32,706 bases of DNA from Gemmatimonadota bacterium. GTDB taxonomy: Bacteria; Gemmatimonadota; Gemmatimonadetes; Longimicrobiales; Gaopeijiaceae. A program made the translations under genes and the position numbers. Under the pieces are notes generated by a model that saw nothing but the letters and a program-made list of their open reading frames with translations, was not told where the DNA came from and did no database searches. The DNA lies in the NCBI GenBank assembly GCA_028873815.1, contig JAPPNN010000084.1, positions 1-32,706 of the forward strand. Reading direction: 5' to 3'. This document shows, one piece after another, positions 15,830 through 26,109 of the stretch (within the stretch, counting starts at the first letter, position 1; every line of letters begins with the position of its first letter).

Positions 15830-16998
15830 CAGACCTCGTCACCCACCTGGCCCGCTTCTGCGGTGCGCTGCGCGAGGCCGGCGTCGCCGTGACGCTGGGC
15901 GACGAGATCGACGCGGCAGACTCGCTCGCCCACGTCGACATCGGGGACCGCGCCGAGGTGCGGCTGGGGCTCCGGACCAGCCTCAAGGTCGAGCCGCGCG
16001 CGTGGCCGCTCTTCGATCACCTGTTCGATGACTTCTGGTGCACGAAAGGCGGGCAGCGCCATGGCCGAGAGGGACGGGGGCGGTGGCGTCGGGAGGGGCG
16101 GCCGCGCAGGAAGCGCCAGCAGGCTCCCCGCACCTGGCCGGGCCAGGACAACCCGCTCGCCGAACTCGCCCGCACGATAGCCGAGCGTGGCCGCGTAGGG
16201 CCGATCGAGGACGCCGATCCCGGCCCCGACGGCGGCCGGCCCGGCTACAGCCCGCGCGCGCTGCTTCGCCGCAAGTCGTTCGAGCAGTGCAGCGCGGACG
16301 AGCTGGCCGCCATGGAGCGCCTCCTCGCACAGGTCGCGCGGAAGCTCGCGACTCGCCCCAGCCGGCGCCTCGTGCCGTCGCCGAGGGGGGCCGCAATCGA
16401 CCTGCGGCGCAGCTTCCGCCGTGCCCTCGCGCGCGACGGAGAATTCCTGGATCTGGCCCGTCGCAGCCGTGCCGTGGAACTGCCGCGGATCGTGTTCATA
16501 TGTGACACGAGCGGCTCGATGGACCCTTACGCACGCTTCGCCCTGGCCTTCATCCTGTCTCTGGGGAAGGTCGCACGCCGGACCGAGATCTTCGCCCTCA
16601 ATACCTCACTCACACGCCTTACGCCCTGGATCGCGGCGGGCAGTGTGGCGGCCACGCTGGGGCGCTTTGCGCGGAGGGTCGAGGACTGGTCGGGCGGGAC
16701 GCGGCTCGGCGAGTGCCTGACCGAATTCGCCGACGATCACTTGCGGCGCACGGTCGCGGGTGATACATCGGTCCTGATCTTCAGCGACGGGCTCGATCGC
16801 GGCGACACCGGGGCGCTGGCGACGGCGCTTCTGGCAATCCGGCGGCGGGCCCGGCGAGTGATCTGGCTCAACCCGCTCATGGGCGATCCGCGGTACCGTC
16901 CCGAGGCCCGGGGCATGCAGGCCGCGCTGCCCCATGTGGATCACCTTGTGCCGGCTCACAACCTGGAGTCGCTCGAGAAGCTGGTGGACCTGCTGTAG
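15808..16998 (+). CDS. coxE: CoxE-type VWA-domain CO dehydrogenase accessory protein
   Basis: This 396-residue protein has the CoxE layout. An N-terminal helical part (about 5-75, LTDLVTHLARFCGALREAG) comes first, then a basic linker, then a von Willebrand A domain. Its metal-binding MIDAS motif is DTSGSMD (D233, S235, S237), with further motif positions in the SGGTRLGECL and FSDGLDRGD segments. CoxE works with the CoxD ATPase in building the Cu-S-Mo centre of CO dehydrogenase; both are thought to act at the cytoplasmic face. The ATG at 15808 was preferred to a GTG eight codons upstream, since the family starts with the basic MPKRR-like segment. It heads the structural operon, while CoxD is 9 kb upstream. 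Confidence 0.88.
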   Translation: MPKRRQLTDLVTHLARFCGALREAGVAVTLGDEIDAADSLAHVDIGDRAEVRLGLRTSLKVEPRAWPLFDHLFDDFWCTKGGQRHGREGRGRWRREGRPRRKRQQAPRTWPGQDNPLAELARTIAERGRVGPIEDADPGPDGGRPGYSPRALLRRKSFEQCSADELAAMERLLAQVARKLATRPSRRLVPSPRGAAIDLRRSFRRALARDGEFLDLARRSRAVELPRIVFICDTSGSMDPYARFALAFILSLGKVARRTEIFALNTSLTRLTPWIAAGSVAATLGRFARRVEDWSGGTRLGECLTEFADDHLRRTVAGDTSVLIFSDGLDRGDTGALATALLAIRRRARRVIWLNPLMGDPRYRPEARGMQAALPHVDHLVPAHNLESLEKLVDLL

Positions 16999-17056
16999 CG
17001 CATCCGGCACCGTCGGAGGGCCGGCCCACCCGACGCCAACCTCAACCGGAGCGCCC

Positions 17057-17496
17057 GTGCGAATCGAAGAGAAATTCACGGTCGACGCCCCCGCCGACGA
17101 CGTCTGGGCCTTCCTGATCGACCCCGAACGCGTCGCGGCGGCCCTTCCCGGCGCCGAAATCACCGAAAAGCTCGACGAGAACACCTGGAAGGGCGGGATG
17201 GGGGTCAAGGTGGGCCCGCTCAACGCCGTGTACGCGGGCACCGTCGCCTTCGATCTCGACGAGGACGCGCGCTCTGCGATAGTGCACGCGAAGGGGCAGG
17301 GCAAGGCCGGAATGGGCAATGCGGACATGAAGATGACCAGTCGGGTCGTGTCGCTGGGCCCGTCCAAGGCCGAAGTGACGGTCGAGGCCGACCTGAGGGT
17401 GACCGGCATCCTCGCCCAGCTGGGGCGCGGCATGATGCAGCACGTAAGCAAGAAGATGTTCAAGGAGTTCACAGAGGTTCTGGAGAAGGAGCTGTC

Positions 17497-17500
<4 letters not shown>
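17057..17500 (+). CDS. coxG: CoxG-type SRPBCC protein
   Basis: This 147-residue protein of the START/SRPBCC fold has the CoxG pattern (FTVDAPADDVWAFLIDPERV; ALPGAEI; GMGVKVGPLNAVYAGTV). CoxG is required for membrane attachment of CO dehydrogenase in the known CO oxidisers. The GTG at 17057, with GGAG five bases upstream, is the start; the frame is open further up, but that stretch is the coxE coding region. The longer CoxG proteins carry a C-terminal hydrophobic anchor that is absent here, so attachment may work differently. The stop overlaps the coxM ATG by four bases. Confidence 0.88.
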
Positions 17501-18468
<968 letters not shown>

Positions 18469-18472
18469 GGAC

Positions 18473-18982
18473 ATGGCCAGACACAACATCACCGTCACCG
18501 TCAACGGCGAGGCGCACTCGCGCGAGGTCGACTCGCGGCTGCTCCTCGTCCACCTGATCCGCGACGAACTCGCGCTCACCGGCACCCACATCGGCTGCGA
18601 CACCACGCACTGCGGCGCGTGCACCGTGCTGGTCGACGGCGTGCCCACCAAGTCGTGCACCGTGCTCGCCGTCCAGGCCGACGGCGCCGACATCGGCACG
18701 GTCGAGGGGCTCGCCGACGCGAACGGCATGAGCGCGCTCCAGGAGGGCTTCATGCAGGAGCACGGCCTCCAGTGCGGCTTCTGCACCCCCGGTATGCTGA
18801 TGACCGGGACCGCGCTGCTCGCTGCCAACGCGAACCCCAGCGAGGCCGAGATCCGCGAGGCGATATCGGGGAATCTCTGCCGCTGCACCGGATACGTGAA
18901 CATCGTCAAGGCGGTCGAGTACGCCGCCGCGAAAATGGCCGGGGCCGACGCCGACGCCCCCGCCGCCGAGGAGGCCGACTGA
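18473..18982 (+). CDS. coxS: CO dehydrogenase iron-sulfur small subunit
   Basis: This 169-residue protein binds two [2Fe-2S] clusters. The plant-type cluster ligands are C42, C47, C50 and C62, and the helical-domain cluster ligands are C101, C104, C136 and C138 (CGFCTPG and CRCTG). It shuttles electrons from the Mo-Cu site in CoxL to the FAD in CoxM. All ligands are intact and the spacing is that of Oligotropha CoxS. The end overlaps the coxL start by one base (TGATG). The last 15 residues are an Ala/Asp/Glu-rich tail outside the fold. Confidence 0.94.
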   Translation: MARHNITVTVNGEAHSREVDSRLLLVHLIRDELALTGTHIGCDTTHCGACTVLVDGVPTKSCTVLAVQADGADIGTVEGLADANGMSALQEGFMQEHGLQCGFCTPGMLMTGTALLAANANPSEAEIREAISGNLCRCTGYVNIVKAVEYAAAKMAGADADAPAAEEAD

Positions 18983-21363
18983 TGGCCAACGAGACCAACG
19001 CACCCAGGACTTCCGCCAAGATCTGCGGCATGGGCCACTCCATGAAGCGCAAGGAGGACCCGCGCTTCCTGCAGGGCAAGGGCAACTACATCGACGACTT
19101 CACCCTGCCGGGGATGCTGTGGCTCGACATCGTGCGCAGCCCCATCGCCTACGGGAAGATCGTGAACATCGACACGTCGAAGGCGCTCGAAGTCGACGGC
19201 GTGCTCGCCGTGCTGACGGGCAAGGACCTCGAGGCCTACAACCTGCACTGGATGCCGACGCTCATGTCGGACACCCAGATGGTGCTGCCGACCGATACGG
19301 TCATGTACCAGTCCCAGGAGGTCGCGGGGGTGATCGCGACGTCGCGCTATGCGGCCGCCGACGGGGTGGCCGCGGTCGAGGTCGAGTACGAGCCGATGAC
19401 GCCCGTGATCGACCCGTTCCAGGCGCTCGACGACGACGCGCCCGTGCTCCGCACCGACAAGGAGGGGCAGGAGGACAACCGTATCTGGCACTGGGAGGCC
19501 GGCGACAAGGAGGCGACGGACAAAATCTTCGACGAGGCCGACGTGGTGGTGCGCGAGAAGATGCACGTGCCGCGCATCCATGTGGCGTCGATCGAAACGT
19601 GCGGGTGCCTGGCCGACTTCAACCCGGTCGAGGGACACCTCACCGTGTATATGACCACGCAGGCCCCACACGCAATCCGCACCGTGCTGGCCCTGGTGGC
19701 GGGTCACGTGGGGCTGTCCGAGGAGAAGATCCGCGTGGTGTCGCCCGATATTGGCGGCGGCTTCGGCGGGAAGGTGCCGGTGTACCCCGGCTACGTGATC
19801 GCGATTGCCGCGTCGGTCGTGCTGGGCAAACCGGTCAAGTGGATCGAGGACCGGATGGAAAACCTTCAGGCGGACTCCTTCGCGCGTGACTACCACATGG
19901 ACGCCGAGATTGCGGCCGATTCCAGCGGCAGGATCCGCGCTCTGAGAATCAAAACACTGGCCGACCACGGGTATTCGGACGCGCAGGCTGCGCCGTCCAA
20001 GTGGCCCGCGGGGCTGTTTTCGATCTGCACGGGCTCGTACGACATGGAGCAGGCGTTCGCCGAGGTGGACGCGGTCTACACGAACAAGCCGCCGGGGGGC
20101 GTGGCGTACCGCTGCTCCTTCCGCGTGACCGAGGCCGTGCACTGCATGGAGCGGATCGTGGACACGTTGGCGCACAAGGTGGGCAAGGACCCCGCGACGC
20201 TTCGCGAGGAGAACTTCATTCCGAAGGAGGCCTTTCCGTACCAGTCGCCGCTGGGCTGGGAGTACGACAGCGGGGACTACCAGGCCGCGATGGACAAGGC
20301 CAAGGAGATGATCGGCTACGACGACCTGCGCCGGGAGCAGGCCGAGAAGCGAGAGCGCGGCGAGCTGATGGGGATCGGCGTGTGCAGCTTCACCGAGGTG
20401 CTGGGGGCGGGGCCGTCGAAGGACTTCGATATTCTGGGCATCAAGATGTTCGACTCGGCCGAGGTGCGCGTGCATCCGACGGGCAAGGCAATAGCCAGAT
20501 TCGGCACGAAGTCACAGGGGCAGGGCCACGAGACCACGTACGCGCAGATCATCGCCGAGGAGCTGGGGCTGCCGGCGGCGCACGTGCAGGTGGAGGAGGG
20601 CGACACGGACACGGCGCCGTACGGGCTGGGGACGTACGCAAGCCGGTCGACGCCGACGGCGGGGGCGGCGGGCGCGATGGCCGCGCGGAAGATCCGCGAC
20701 AAGGCGGCCAAGATCGCCGCGCACCTGCTGGAGGTGAGCGAGGAGGACCTGGACTGGGAGCCCGGGACGTTCTCGGTAAAGGGCGCGCCCGACAAGTCGG
20801 TGACGATCCAGGACTGCGCGTTCGCGGCGTACACGAACCTGCCGGAGGGCTTGGAGCCGGGGATGGAGGCGACGAACTATTACGATCCGCCGAACCTGAC
20901 GTTCCCGTTCGGGACGTATATCTGCGTGGTGGACATCGATCGGGGGACGGGCGAGGTGAGCGTGCGCCGGTTCGTGGCCGTGGACGACTGCGGGAACATC
21001 ATCAATCCGATGATCGTGCAGGGGCAGATCCATGGCGGATTGACGCAGGGGCTGGGGCCGGCCTTGTATGAGGAGATTCCTTATGACGAGGACGGGAACA
21101 ACCTGGCCGGGTCGTTCATGGACTACCTGGTGCCGACGGCGGTGGAGACACCGGCGTGGGAGACGGGGCATACCGTGACGCCGTCGCCGCATCATCCGCT
21201 GGGGGCGAAGGGGGTGGGGGAGTCGGCTACGGTGGGAGCGCCGCCGGCGATCGCGAATGCGGTGGTGGATGCGTTGGCGCACCTGGGCGTGACTCACATG
21301 GAGATTCCGATTCGGCCGGATCGGGTGTGGGAGGTGCTGCGGGAGAAGGGGGTGGCGGGGTGA
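18982..21363 (+). CDS. coxL: Form I aerobic CO dehydrogenase large (Mo-Cu) subunit
   Basis: This 793-residue molybdopterin subunit carries the diagnostic active-site loop VAYRCSFR with C378, the cysteine that holds copper in the Cu-S-Mo centre (C388 in Oligotropha). That loop separates true CO dehydrogenase (form I) from the form II relatives, which read AYRGAGR. Other cofactor segments are present, including SPDIGGGFGGKV, QGQGHETTYAQ, and the C-terminal KGVGES with the catalytic glutamate. The reaction is CO plus water to CO2, two protons and two electrons, on the cytoplasmic side of the membrane. ATG 18982 overlaps the coxS stop. The 3' end is partly copied about 137 bases downstream. Confidence 0.95.
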   Translation: MANETNAPRTSAKICGMGHSMKRKEDPRFLQGKGNYIDDFTLPGMLWLDIVRSPIAYGKIVNIDTSKALEVDGVLAVLTGKDLEAYNLHWMPTLMSDTQMVLPTDTVMYQSQEVAGVIATSRYAAADGVAAVEVEYEPMTPVIDPFQALDDDAPVLRTDKEGQEDNRIWHWEAGDKEATDKIFDEADVVVREKMHVPRIHVASIETCGCLADFNPVEGHLTVYMTTQAPHAIRTVLALVAGHVGLSEEKIRVVSPDIGGGFGGKVPVYPGYVIAIAASVVLGKPVKWIEDRMENLQADSFARDYHMDAEIAADSSGRIRALRIKTLADHGYSDAQAAPSKWPAGLFSICTGSYDMEQAFAEVDAVYTNKPPGGVAYRCSFRVTEAVHCMERIVDTLAHKVGKDPATLREENFIPKEAFPYQSPLGWEYDSGDYQAAMDKAKEMIGYDDLRREQAEKRERGELMGIGVCSFTEVLGAGPSKDFDILGIKMFDSAEVRVHPTGKAIARFGTKSQGQGHETTYAQIIAEELGLPAAHVQVEEGDTDTAPYGLGTYASRSTPTAGAAGAMAARKIRDKAAKIAAHLLEVSEEDLDWEPGTFSVKGAPDKSVTIQDCAFAAYTNLPEGLEPGMEATNYYDPPNLTFPFGTYICVVDIDRGTGEVSVRRFVAVDDCGNIINPMIVQGQIHGGLTQGLGPALYEEIPYDEDGNNLAGSFMDYLVPTAVETPAWETGHTVTPSPHHPLGAKGVGESATVGAPPAIANAVVDALAHLGVTHMEIPIRPDRVWEVLREKGVAG

Positions 21364-21502
21364 GGTCGCGGGGGAGGTCGAGGTGTTAGCGCGGATATGG
21401 CGAGCGAGGCAGGGCAGGTGAAGGGGTGGGGGGAGGTCGAATGAGCGCGGCGATGGCGACTGGGGCGGCGAGGGTGTGGGAGAAGGGGGTGGCGGGGTGA
21501 GG
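21341..21502. repeat. Duplicated 3' end of coxL
   Basis: GGGAGAAGGGGGTGGCGGGG and the following TGAGG occur at 21341-21365, the coxL end, and again at 21478-21502. The second copy closes a 19-codon frame starting at 21441 that ends in VWEKGVAG, almost the CoxL terminus VWEVLREKGVAG. The sequence between is purine-rich and holds a partial second similarity (GGGGGAGGTCGA). This is a partial tandem duplication or imprecise recombination scar at the island edge. The remainder of the gap to 21605 holds no other recognisable feature. Confidence 0.7.
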
Positions 21503-21605
21503 GGGGGTGCCTTGTCAACGCCTATTGAAGGGCGATTGAGGTAGTCAAGAGTCAATAGAGAAAGAGGTTTGACCGCAAAACTTGGGCGAAGAAGGTCACG
21601 GACTG

Positions 21606-22172
21606 ATGGAATCCTCACCGGCACTGGCGTTGCTGACTATAACCGCAATTCTTCTGGGACCCATTGTTGCGCTTTGGATTCAGAGAATCAGCGAGAGAAA
21701 GCGGAACCGCCACAACCGGAAGCTGTACATTTTTCAGGACTTGATGGCCAGCCGAGCAACCAGAACCAGCCCTCGTCATGTGGATGCGTTGAACGCGATC
21801 GAAGTTGAATTCTCCGGGGGCGGGAAGCAGGACGCACGGGTGCTTGGTGCTTGGCGGCTATACTTGAATCACCTCGAAACGCAAGTGAGCGATGACCTTC
21901 TGCCACAGTGGACGGAGAAGAGCAATGACCTGCTGATCGATCTTCTGTACGAGATGTCGCAAGCACTCAAATATGGGTTCGACAAAGTCACTCTCAAGAA
22001 GAACATCTACGCTCCTAAGGCTCACGGGGACCTTGAAGTGGATCAATACCTTCTGCGGAAGTACGTTGTTGAAATGATGGCGGGTCAGCGGCCGATTTGG
22101 ATAGGTGTGCTAACCGGAGATAAGCCCCTAGACGTTAGAGTAGTTGAGCGAGACTCGGGTAACTCATCTTGA
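21606..22172 (+). CDS. Small membrane-anchored protein, DUF6680-like
   Basis: This 188-residue protein has one N-terminal membrane segment (about residues 5-25, LALLTITAILLGPIVALWI), a basic stretch, and a cytoplasmic helical domain opening with KLYIFQDLMASRATRTSP. That wording matches what I recall as DUF6680, a family of unknown function. The ATG at 21606, preceded by GAAGG, is favoured over an in-frame TTG at 21582. Base composition is visibly more AT-rich than in the flanking cox and defence genes, a sign of separate origin. It is the first gene after coxL and stands apart from the defence cassette by the IS remnants. No function is proposed; the family name is from memory. Confidence 0.65.
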   Translation: MESSPALALLTITAILLGPIVALWIQRISERKRNRHNRKLYIFQDLMASRATRTSPRHVDALNAIEVEFSGGGKQDARVLGAWRLYLNHLETQVSDDLLPQWTEKSNDLLIDLLYEMSQALKYGFDKVTLKKNIYAPKAHGDLEVDQYLLRKYVVEMMAGQRPIWIGVLTGDKPLDVRVVERDSGNSS

Positions 22173-22189
22173 CCAATCCTAGGCCTTTG

Positions 22190-22322
22190 GCGTCTGCGGC
22201 CATTGATCCGAAGTTGCTCTTGGAGGAATCTGCAATGGAAGCGATCGGCGCATCCGTTGGCTTGGAGCAGACGACCCTTCGTTCGCGCTCGGTCCCCTCG
22301 ATCTGAAGGAACAGGTCGTGGG
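22190..22322 (-). pseudogene. Decayed IS481-type transposase fragment
   Basis: In one minus frame this reads HDLFLQIEGTE, and after a frameshift LQANGCADRFHC...LQEQLRINGR. These match YELFLQLEEIE and PQSNGYIERFHR...LEEHLRIKGR in the better preserved neighbouring transposase. Only about 45 codons remain, with at least one frameshift. It is older than the copy at 22421. Confidence 0.7.
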
Positions 22323-22334
22323 GTTTTGACCGGC

Positions 22335-22407
22335 GTACAAGTACAGTAGCTACCCGGCACCCGGCCTCAGGGTGTACAAGTACGGTATTCACCTGACACC
22401 CGGCCTC
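22335..22407. repeat. Two adjacent copies of an IS terminal sequence
   Basis: GTACAAGTAC begins both 22335-22368 and 22374-22407. The two 34-base copies agree at 28 positions and both end CACCCGGCCTC. The second is the left end of the element at 22373-22963, while the first appears to be the end of a lost relative. Confidence 0.75.
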
Positions 22408-22963
22408 GCCAAGGTCAGCTCTACGCTGCGGTCTTCACCTCCTTTCCGGGTGCGGGCTTCCGGGTGCGCCGCTTCCGCGGGATCCTGGCCTTGAAGACCT
22501 CGTAGGGCGTCCGGCCCTCCATCTCGCGGCCGCGGTGGGCCCGGCGGGTGTTGTAGGTCTCGAGATAGCCGTCCAGGTCCTTCTGCATCTCTTCGAGGCT
22601 CTCGTACCAGGTCGTCCGGCCCTTGATCCGGAGATGCTCTTCGAGGAGCGTCCGGTGGAACCGCTCGATATAGCCGTTCGACTGGGGCCTGCCGACCTTC
22701 TTGGTGCGGTGTTCGATTTCCTCGAGCTGCAGGAAGAGTTCGTAGCGGTGCCTGTCCGGCCAGCCGCAGTACTCGCGGCCGTTGTCGGTCAGGATCGTCC
22801 GGACCTTCACGGCGTGCTCTTCGAAGAAGGGCAGCGCGTGGTTGTTCAGGATCTGAACGGCGGTCAACCGGCATCTTCGTGGTGTAGAGCCGGGCCCAGA
22901 CGAAGCGGTCTGGCCACGGTCCTTTCTTCTGGTCCACTGTCAGGTGATTACTGTACTACAACA
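22373..22963 (-). mobile_element. Internally deleted IS481-type element (591 bp)
   Basis: The left end at 22373-22398 (TGTACAAGTACGGTATTCAC plus CTGACA) and the right end at 22938-22963, read outward-in, agree at 21 of 26 positions. Both begin TGT, as in IS481-family termini. Between them is only the C-terminal half of a transposase on the minus strand. No target-site duplication is apparent in the bases flanking the ends. The element could be moved only by a related full-length transposase. Confidence 0.7.
22421..22937 (-). pseudogene. Truncated, frameshifted IS481-type transposase
   Basis: The minus strand encodes the RNase-H core C-terminal part: ILTDNGREYC (second catalytic Asp) and RPQSNGYIERFHR (catalytic Glu), with the C-terminal YNTRRAHRG and GRTPYEVFK blocks. 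The N-terminal helix-turn-helix and first catalytic Asp are missing; the reading begins VDQKKGPWPDRF directly at the right terminal repeat. The segment ARLYTTKMPV lies in a different frame from the following TAVQILNNH. One extra G near 22868 accounts for the shift. The protein cannot be functional. Confidence 0.85.
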
Positions 22964-23052
22964 GCAGAGAAGTGGCATCGACATGCCCTTGCACCCGCCG
23001 CCCCCTTGCCGCCCATCCACCAACCGTCCATCCTGAGCCACTGAAATGAGGG

Positions 23053-26000
23053 ATGGTCGTGAGTCTTGACCCCATCCCTTCCCACACGCCCCCCATCGCA
23101 CCCCACATGCCCACCCCCACCATTTTCGACCTCTGCCGCCCCCGCGACGACATCCTTAAGGGATCTGTCGCCGAGGCCGAGTTCGCCGCTGACCTGGCCC
23201 AGGTCCTGACCGGAACTGCTCCCGCCGACTACACCGATCCCGCGCGCTTCTTCGCCAACACCCACCCCACTCGGGGCCTCAAGGATCTCCTTGCGAACGT
23301 CTGCCGACGACTTTCCGGGGTGGGCGGCGAGGCTGCGGCTATCTTTCGGCTTGACACCTCCTACGGCGGTGGCAAAACCCATGGGCTGATCGCCCTCATT
23401 CACGCCGCACGCGGCATGAAGGGAGTGGCCGATCCAGACGAGTTCGTCGATCCCTCGCTATTACCGGACGGGTCTGTGCGGGTGGCGGCCTTCGACGGCG
23501 AGAACGCGGATCCGGCGAGCGGCCGCTCCCTCGAGCACGGACTGCGCGCCCACACTCCCTGGGGCGAACTTGCCTACGCTCTGGCCGGCCGTGATGGCTA
23601 TGAGCGCGTCCGGGAGAGTGACGAGCGGCATGTGGCTCCGGGGGCTGGGACGCTCCGTGAGCTGTTCGGGGACCAACCCACTCTAATCCTACTGGACGAG
23701 CTGTCCATCTACCTGCGGAAGGCGCAGGGCCTCGGGGTCGCGCGTGGGCAACTGACCTCGTTTCTCAGCTCGCTGTTCAAGGCGGTGGAGGGCACTGCGG
23801 ATGCCTGCGCCGTGTACACACTCGCCATCGGGAAGGCTGAGGACGCGGTCGACGCCTACAGCGAGGAGAATCGGCAGATCGCCGAGAGTATGGCGGAGCT
23901 GGAGAAGGCCTCGGCGCGCAAGGCGACGCTGCTTAACCCGACGCAGGAGGACGAGACGGTCCACGTGCTCCGGCGCCGCCTGTTCGAGTCCGTCGACGAT
24001 GGACGCGTCCCTGAGGTCGTCGGGGCCTACAGGCGAAGATGGGCAGGCAATCGGGACTCCCTGCCGCCTCAGGCCACGCGCTCGGAGACGGCTGAGGCGT
24101 TTCGTGCAGGGTATCCGTTCCACCCCGAGGTCCTGGACACGCTGACCGGCAAGACCGCGACCCTGGACAACTTCCAACGGGTTCGCGGGATGCTGCGGCT
24201 ACTCGGCAAGACCGTTGCCCGTCTCTGGGAGCAGCGTCCCGGCGACGCGTGTGCCATCCACCTCCACCATATCGATCCCGGGCACGAGCCGATCCGGCAG
24301 GAGGTCGTCACGCGCCTAGGCCAGAGTTCGTACCAACCGGCAATCTCGAATGACGTATCATCCGGGTCTGCCGAGAGAAGGTCTTTCGCGCAACTGATCG
24401 ATAGCGAGTTCCACGGTGGGCTGCCACCCTATGCCGAGTACGCGGCAAGGACGGTCCTCCTCCACACGCTTGCCTACAACGACCCGCTCAAGGGATTGCC
24501 CCCGGAACAACTGCGGTATTCAATGGTCGGGCCGGAGCTGGATATCGCCTTCATCGAGGACGCGCGCAAGAAGTTCGTTGCGGAGTCGGCCTACCTGGAC
24601 GACCGCCCGGGAGCGCCGATGCGCTTCCTCATCGAGGCTAACCTGAGCCAGATTATCCGGCGCGAGGAACGCAACGTAGATGCCGCCGAAGCCAGGGCGG
24701 AGCTCAAGGACCGGATCCGCCAAGTCTTCGGCGGGAATGTCTTTGACACGGTCCACTTTCCGGGCGGACCCTTCGATGTGCCCGACGAAATCGGGGGCGG
24801 CCGCCCGAAGCTTGCCGTGCTGTCCTACGACGGCGTCACCATCGGAGCGGGCGGCGAGGGCGCGCCGGAACTCGTGACCCGCATTTACGAAAGGAAGGGA
24901 TCCCAGGGCGCGGCCATCCGCAGGCTCCGGAACCATGTGGTGTTCGTGGTGGCCGACGATGTGCAGCGAAACAAGATGCGGGACGCCATGCGCCGAGTAC
25001 TTGCCCTGCGGATTCTGGGCAGAGCGGATCGGATCGTCGACTTGGCGGAGTACCAGCAGAACAAGGTCCGGGAACTGGCCGCGAGCTCCGAGCACAGCCT
25101 GACCATCGCCATCCAGACTTGTTACCGGCACATCTTCTATCCGTCTCGGCAGGGTGTTGGGCCGGATCAGGTTAGCCTTGGCCACACGGCCATTGACGCT
25201 CCGTCCGCGTCGGATCGTCCCGGTGCCGGTCAGCGACAGGTCGTCCGCGTGCTCCGCGAGCTCAACAAGCTGCGGCTGTCCGAGGACGAACCCGACTCCC
25301 CAACCTACGTTCGGGACCGCACCCCCCTTAAGAGCAAGGGGGAGATGACCACGCTGGCCCTGCGGACCGAATTCAGACGTAACCCCGCACTTCCGATCCT
25401 GATCGGGGACGATGTTTTCATACGGGGGGTAAGGGAAGGTGTGAAGGGGGGTCATTACGTCTATCGGAGCGGTCAGTTGGTGTACGGCCCTGGAGATCCG
25501 TCGGCCGACATCCGAATCGACGAACGGTCGATGGTTCTCACCATAGTCTACGCGAAGAACAAGGGCGTCTGGCCACGCCCGGAACCGGAGCCCGTCGAAC
25601 CGGATCCGCCTGTGGATTCACCGGTGGATCCGCCTCCACCAGACCTTCCGCCACCGACAACCATGACAACCTTCGAAGCCGAAGGCCTCCTCGGAGAGGC
25701 TCTGACGGAGATATGGGAGAAGGCGCGAGGCGAACAGGGCGTGGGACGGATCGCGGAGCTGCGCATTCGCCCGTTCAACGTTGACGATGGCTTCCGTCTC
25801 CTAGGTCCGGTCGGCTCGGTGTCCGCAGCCGACAAGGAGGTCCGGATCGAGGGCGAATACGAGACCACCGCCGGGGGCTCGCTGGAGCTCAGATTCATGG
25901 GTCCGGTCCCCGACGCCCAGCCCCTCAAGGAGTTCCTCGCCCCGCAACTCCGGGCGGCGAGCGACAGCCACGTTGACGTGTCGATGACGCTGCGATTCAA

Positions 26001-26109
26001 GCAGGGGCTTACCTTGAAGGGTGGAGAACCCGAGAAGCTCACCGAGCGGCTGTCCAGGTTTGCGGGCGGCTCAGCCCACGTCACCGCCACCGCCGCGGAG
26101 GAGGATTGA
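23053..26109 (+). CDS. DUF499 ATPase of an antiphage-type cassette
   Basis: This is a protein of about 1,018 residues. From the ATG at 23053, the P-loop is YGGGKTHG (K108) and Walker B is LILLDELSIYL (D215-E216). A long helical region and a C-terminal part with a proline-rich spacer (about 840-870) follow. The opening IFDLCRPRDDILKG and TRGLKDLL wording is that of DUF499/COG1483 ATPases found in defence islands next to DUF1156 methyltransferases. ATP use likely drives DNA or protein remodelling in the complex; the precise role is unknown. The start is uncertain: GTG 23059 has the best-placed AGGG, and ATG 23107 sits just before the conserved region. It is followed without a gap by the next gene. 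Confidence 0.85.
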   Translation: MVVSLDPIPSHTPPIAPHMPTPTIFDLCRPRDDILKGSVAEAEFAADLAQVLTGTAPADYTDPARFFANTHPTRGLKDLLANVCRRLSGVGGEAAAIFRLDTSYGGGKTHGLIALIHAARGMKGVADPDEFVDPSLLPDGSVRVAAFDGENADPASGRSLEHGLRAHTPWGELAYALAGRDGYERVRESDERHVAPGAGTLRELFGDQPTLILLDELSIYLRKAQGLGVARGQLTSFLSSLFKAVEGTADACAVYTLAIGKAEDAVDAYSEENRQIAESMAELEKASARKATLLNPTQEDETVHVLRRRLFESVDDGRVPEVVGAYRRRWAGNRDSLPPQATRSETAEAFRAGYPFHPEVLDTLTGKTATLDNFQRVRGMLRLLGKTVARLWEQRPGDACAIHLHHIDPGHEPIRQEVVTRLGQSSYQPAISNDVSSGSAERRSFAQLIDSEFHGGLPPYAEYAARTVLLHTLAYNDPLKGLPPEQLRYSMVGPELDIAFIEDARKKFVAESAYLDDRPGAPMRFLIEANLSQIIRREERNVDAAEARAELKDRIRQVFGGNVFDTVHFPGGPFDVPDEIGGGRPKLAVLSYDGVTIGAGGEGAPELVTRIYERKGSQGAAIRRLRNHVVFVVADDVQRNKMRDAMRRVLALRILGRADRIVDLAEYQQNKVRELAASSEHSLTIAIQTCYRHIFYPSRQGVGPDQVSLGHTAIDAPSASDRPGAGQRQVVRVLRELNKLRLSEDEPDSPTYVRDRTPLKSKGEMTTLALRTEFRRNPALPILIGDDVFIRGVREGVKGGHYVYRSGQLVYGPGDPSADIRIDERSMVLTIVYAKNKGVWPRPEPEPVEPDPPVDSPVDPPPPDLPPPTTMTTFEAEGLLGEALTEIWEKARGEQGVGRIAELRIRPFNVDDGFRLLGPVGSVSAADKEVRIEGEYETTAGGSLELRFMGPVPDAQPLKEFLAPQLRAASDSHVDVSMTLRFKQGLTLKGGEPEKLTERLSRFAGGSAHVTATAAEED

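Noticed and set aside
18982..21363. Form II CoxL-like or xanthine dehydrogenase large subunit
   Set aside because: The active-site loop reads AYRCSFR, specific to form I CO dehydrogenase, and gene order is M-S-L.
22373..22963. Active insertion sequence
   Set aside because: The transposase lacks its N-terminal half and first catalytic Asp and contains a frameshift.
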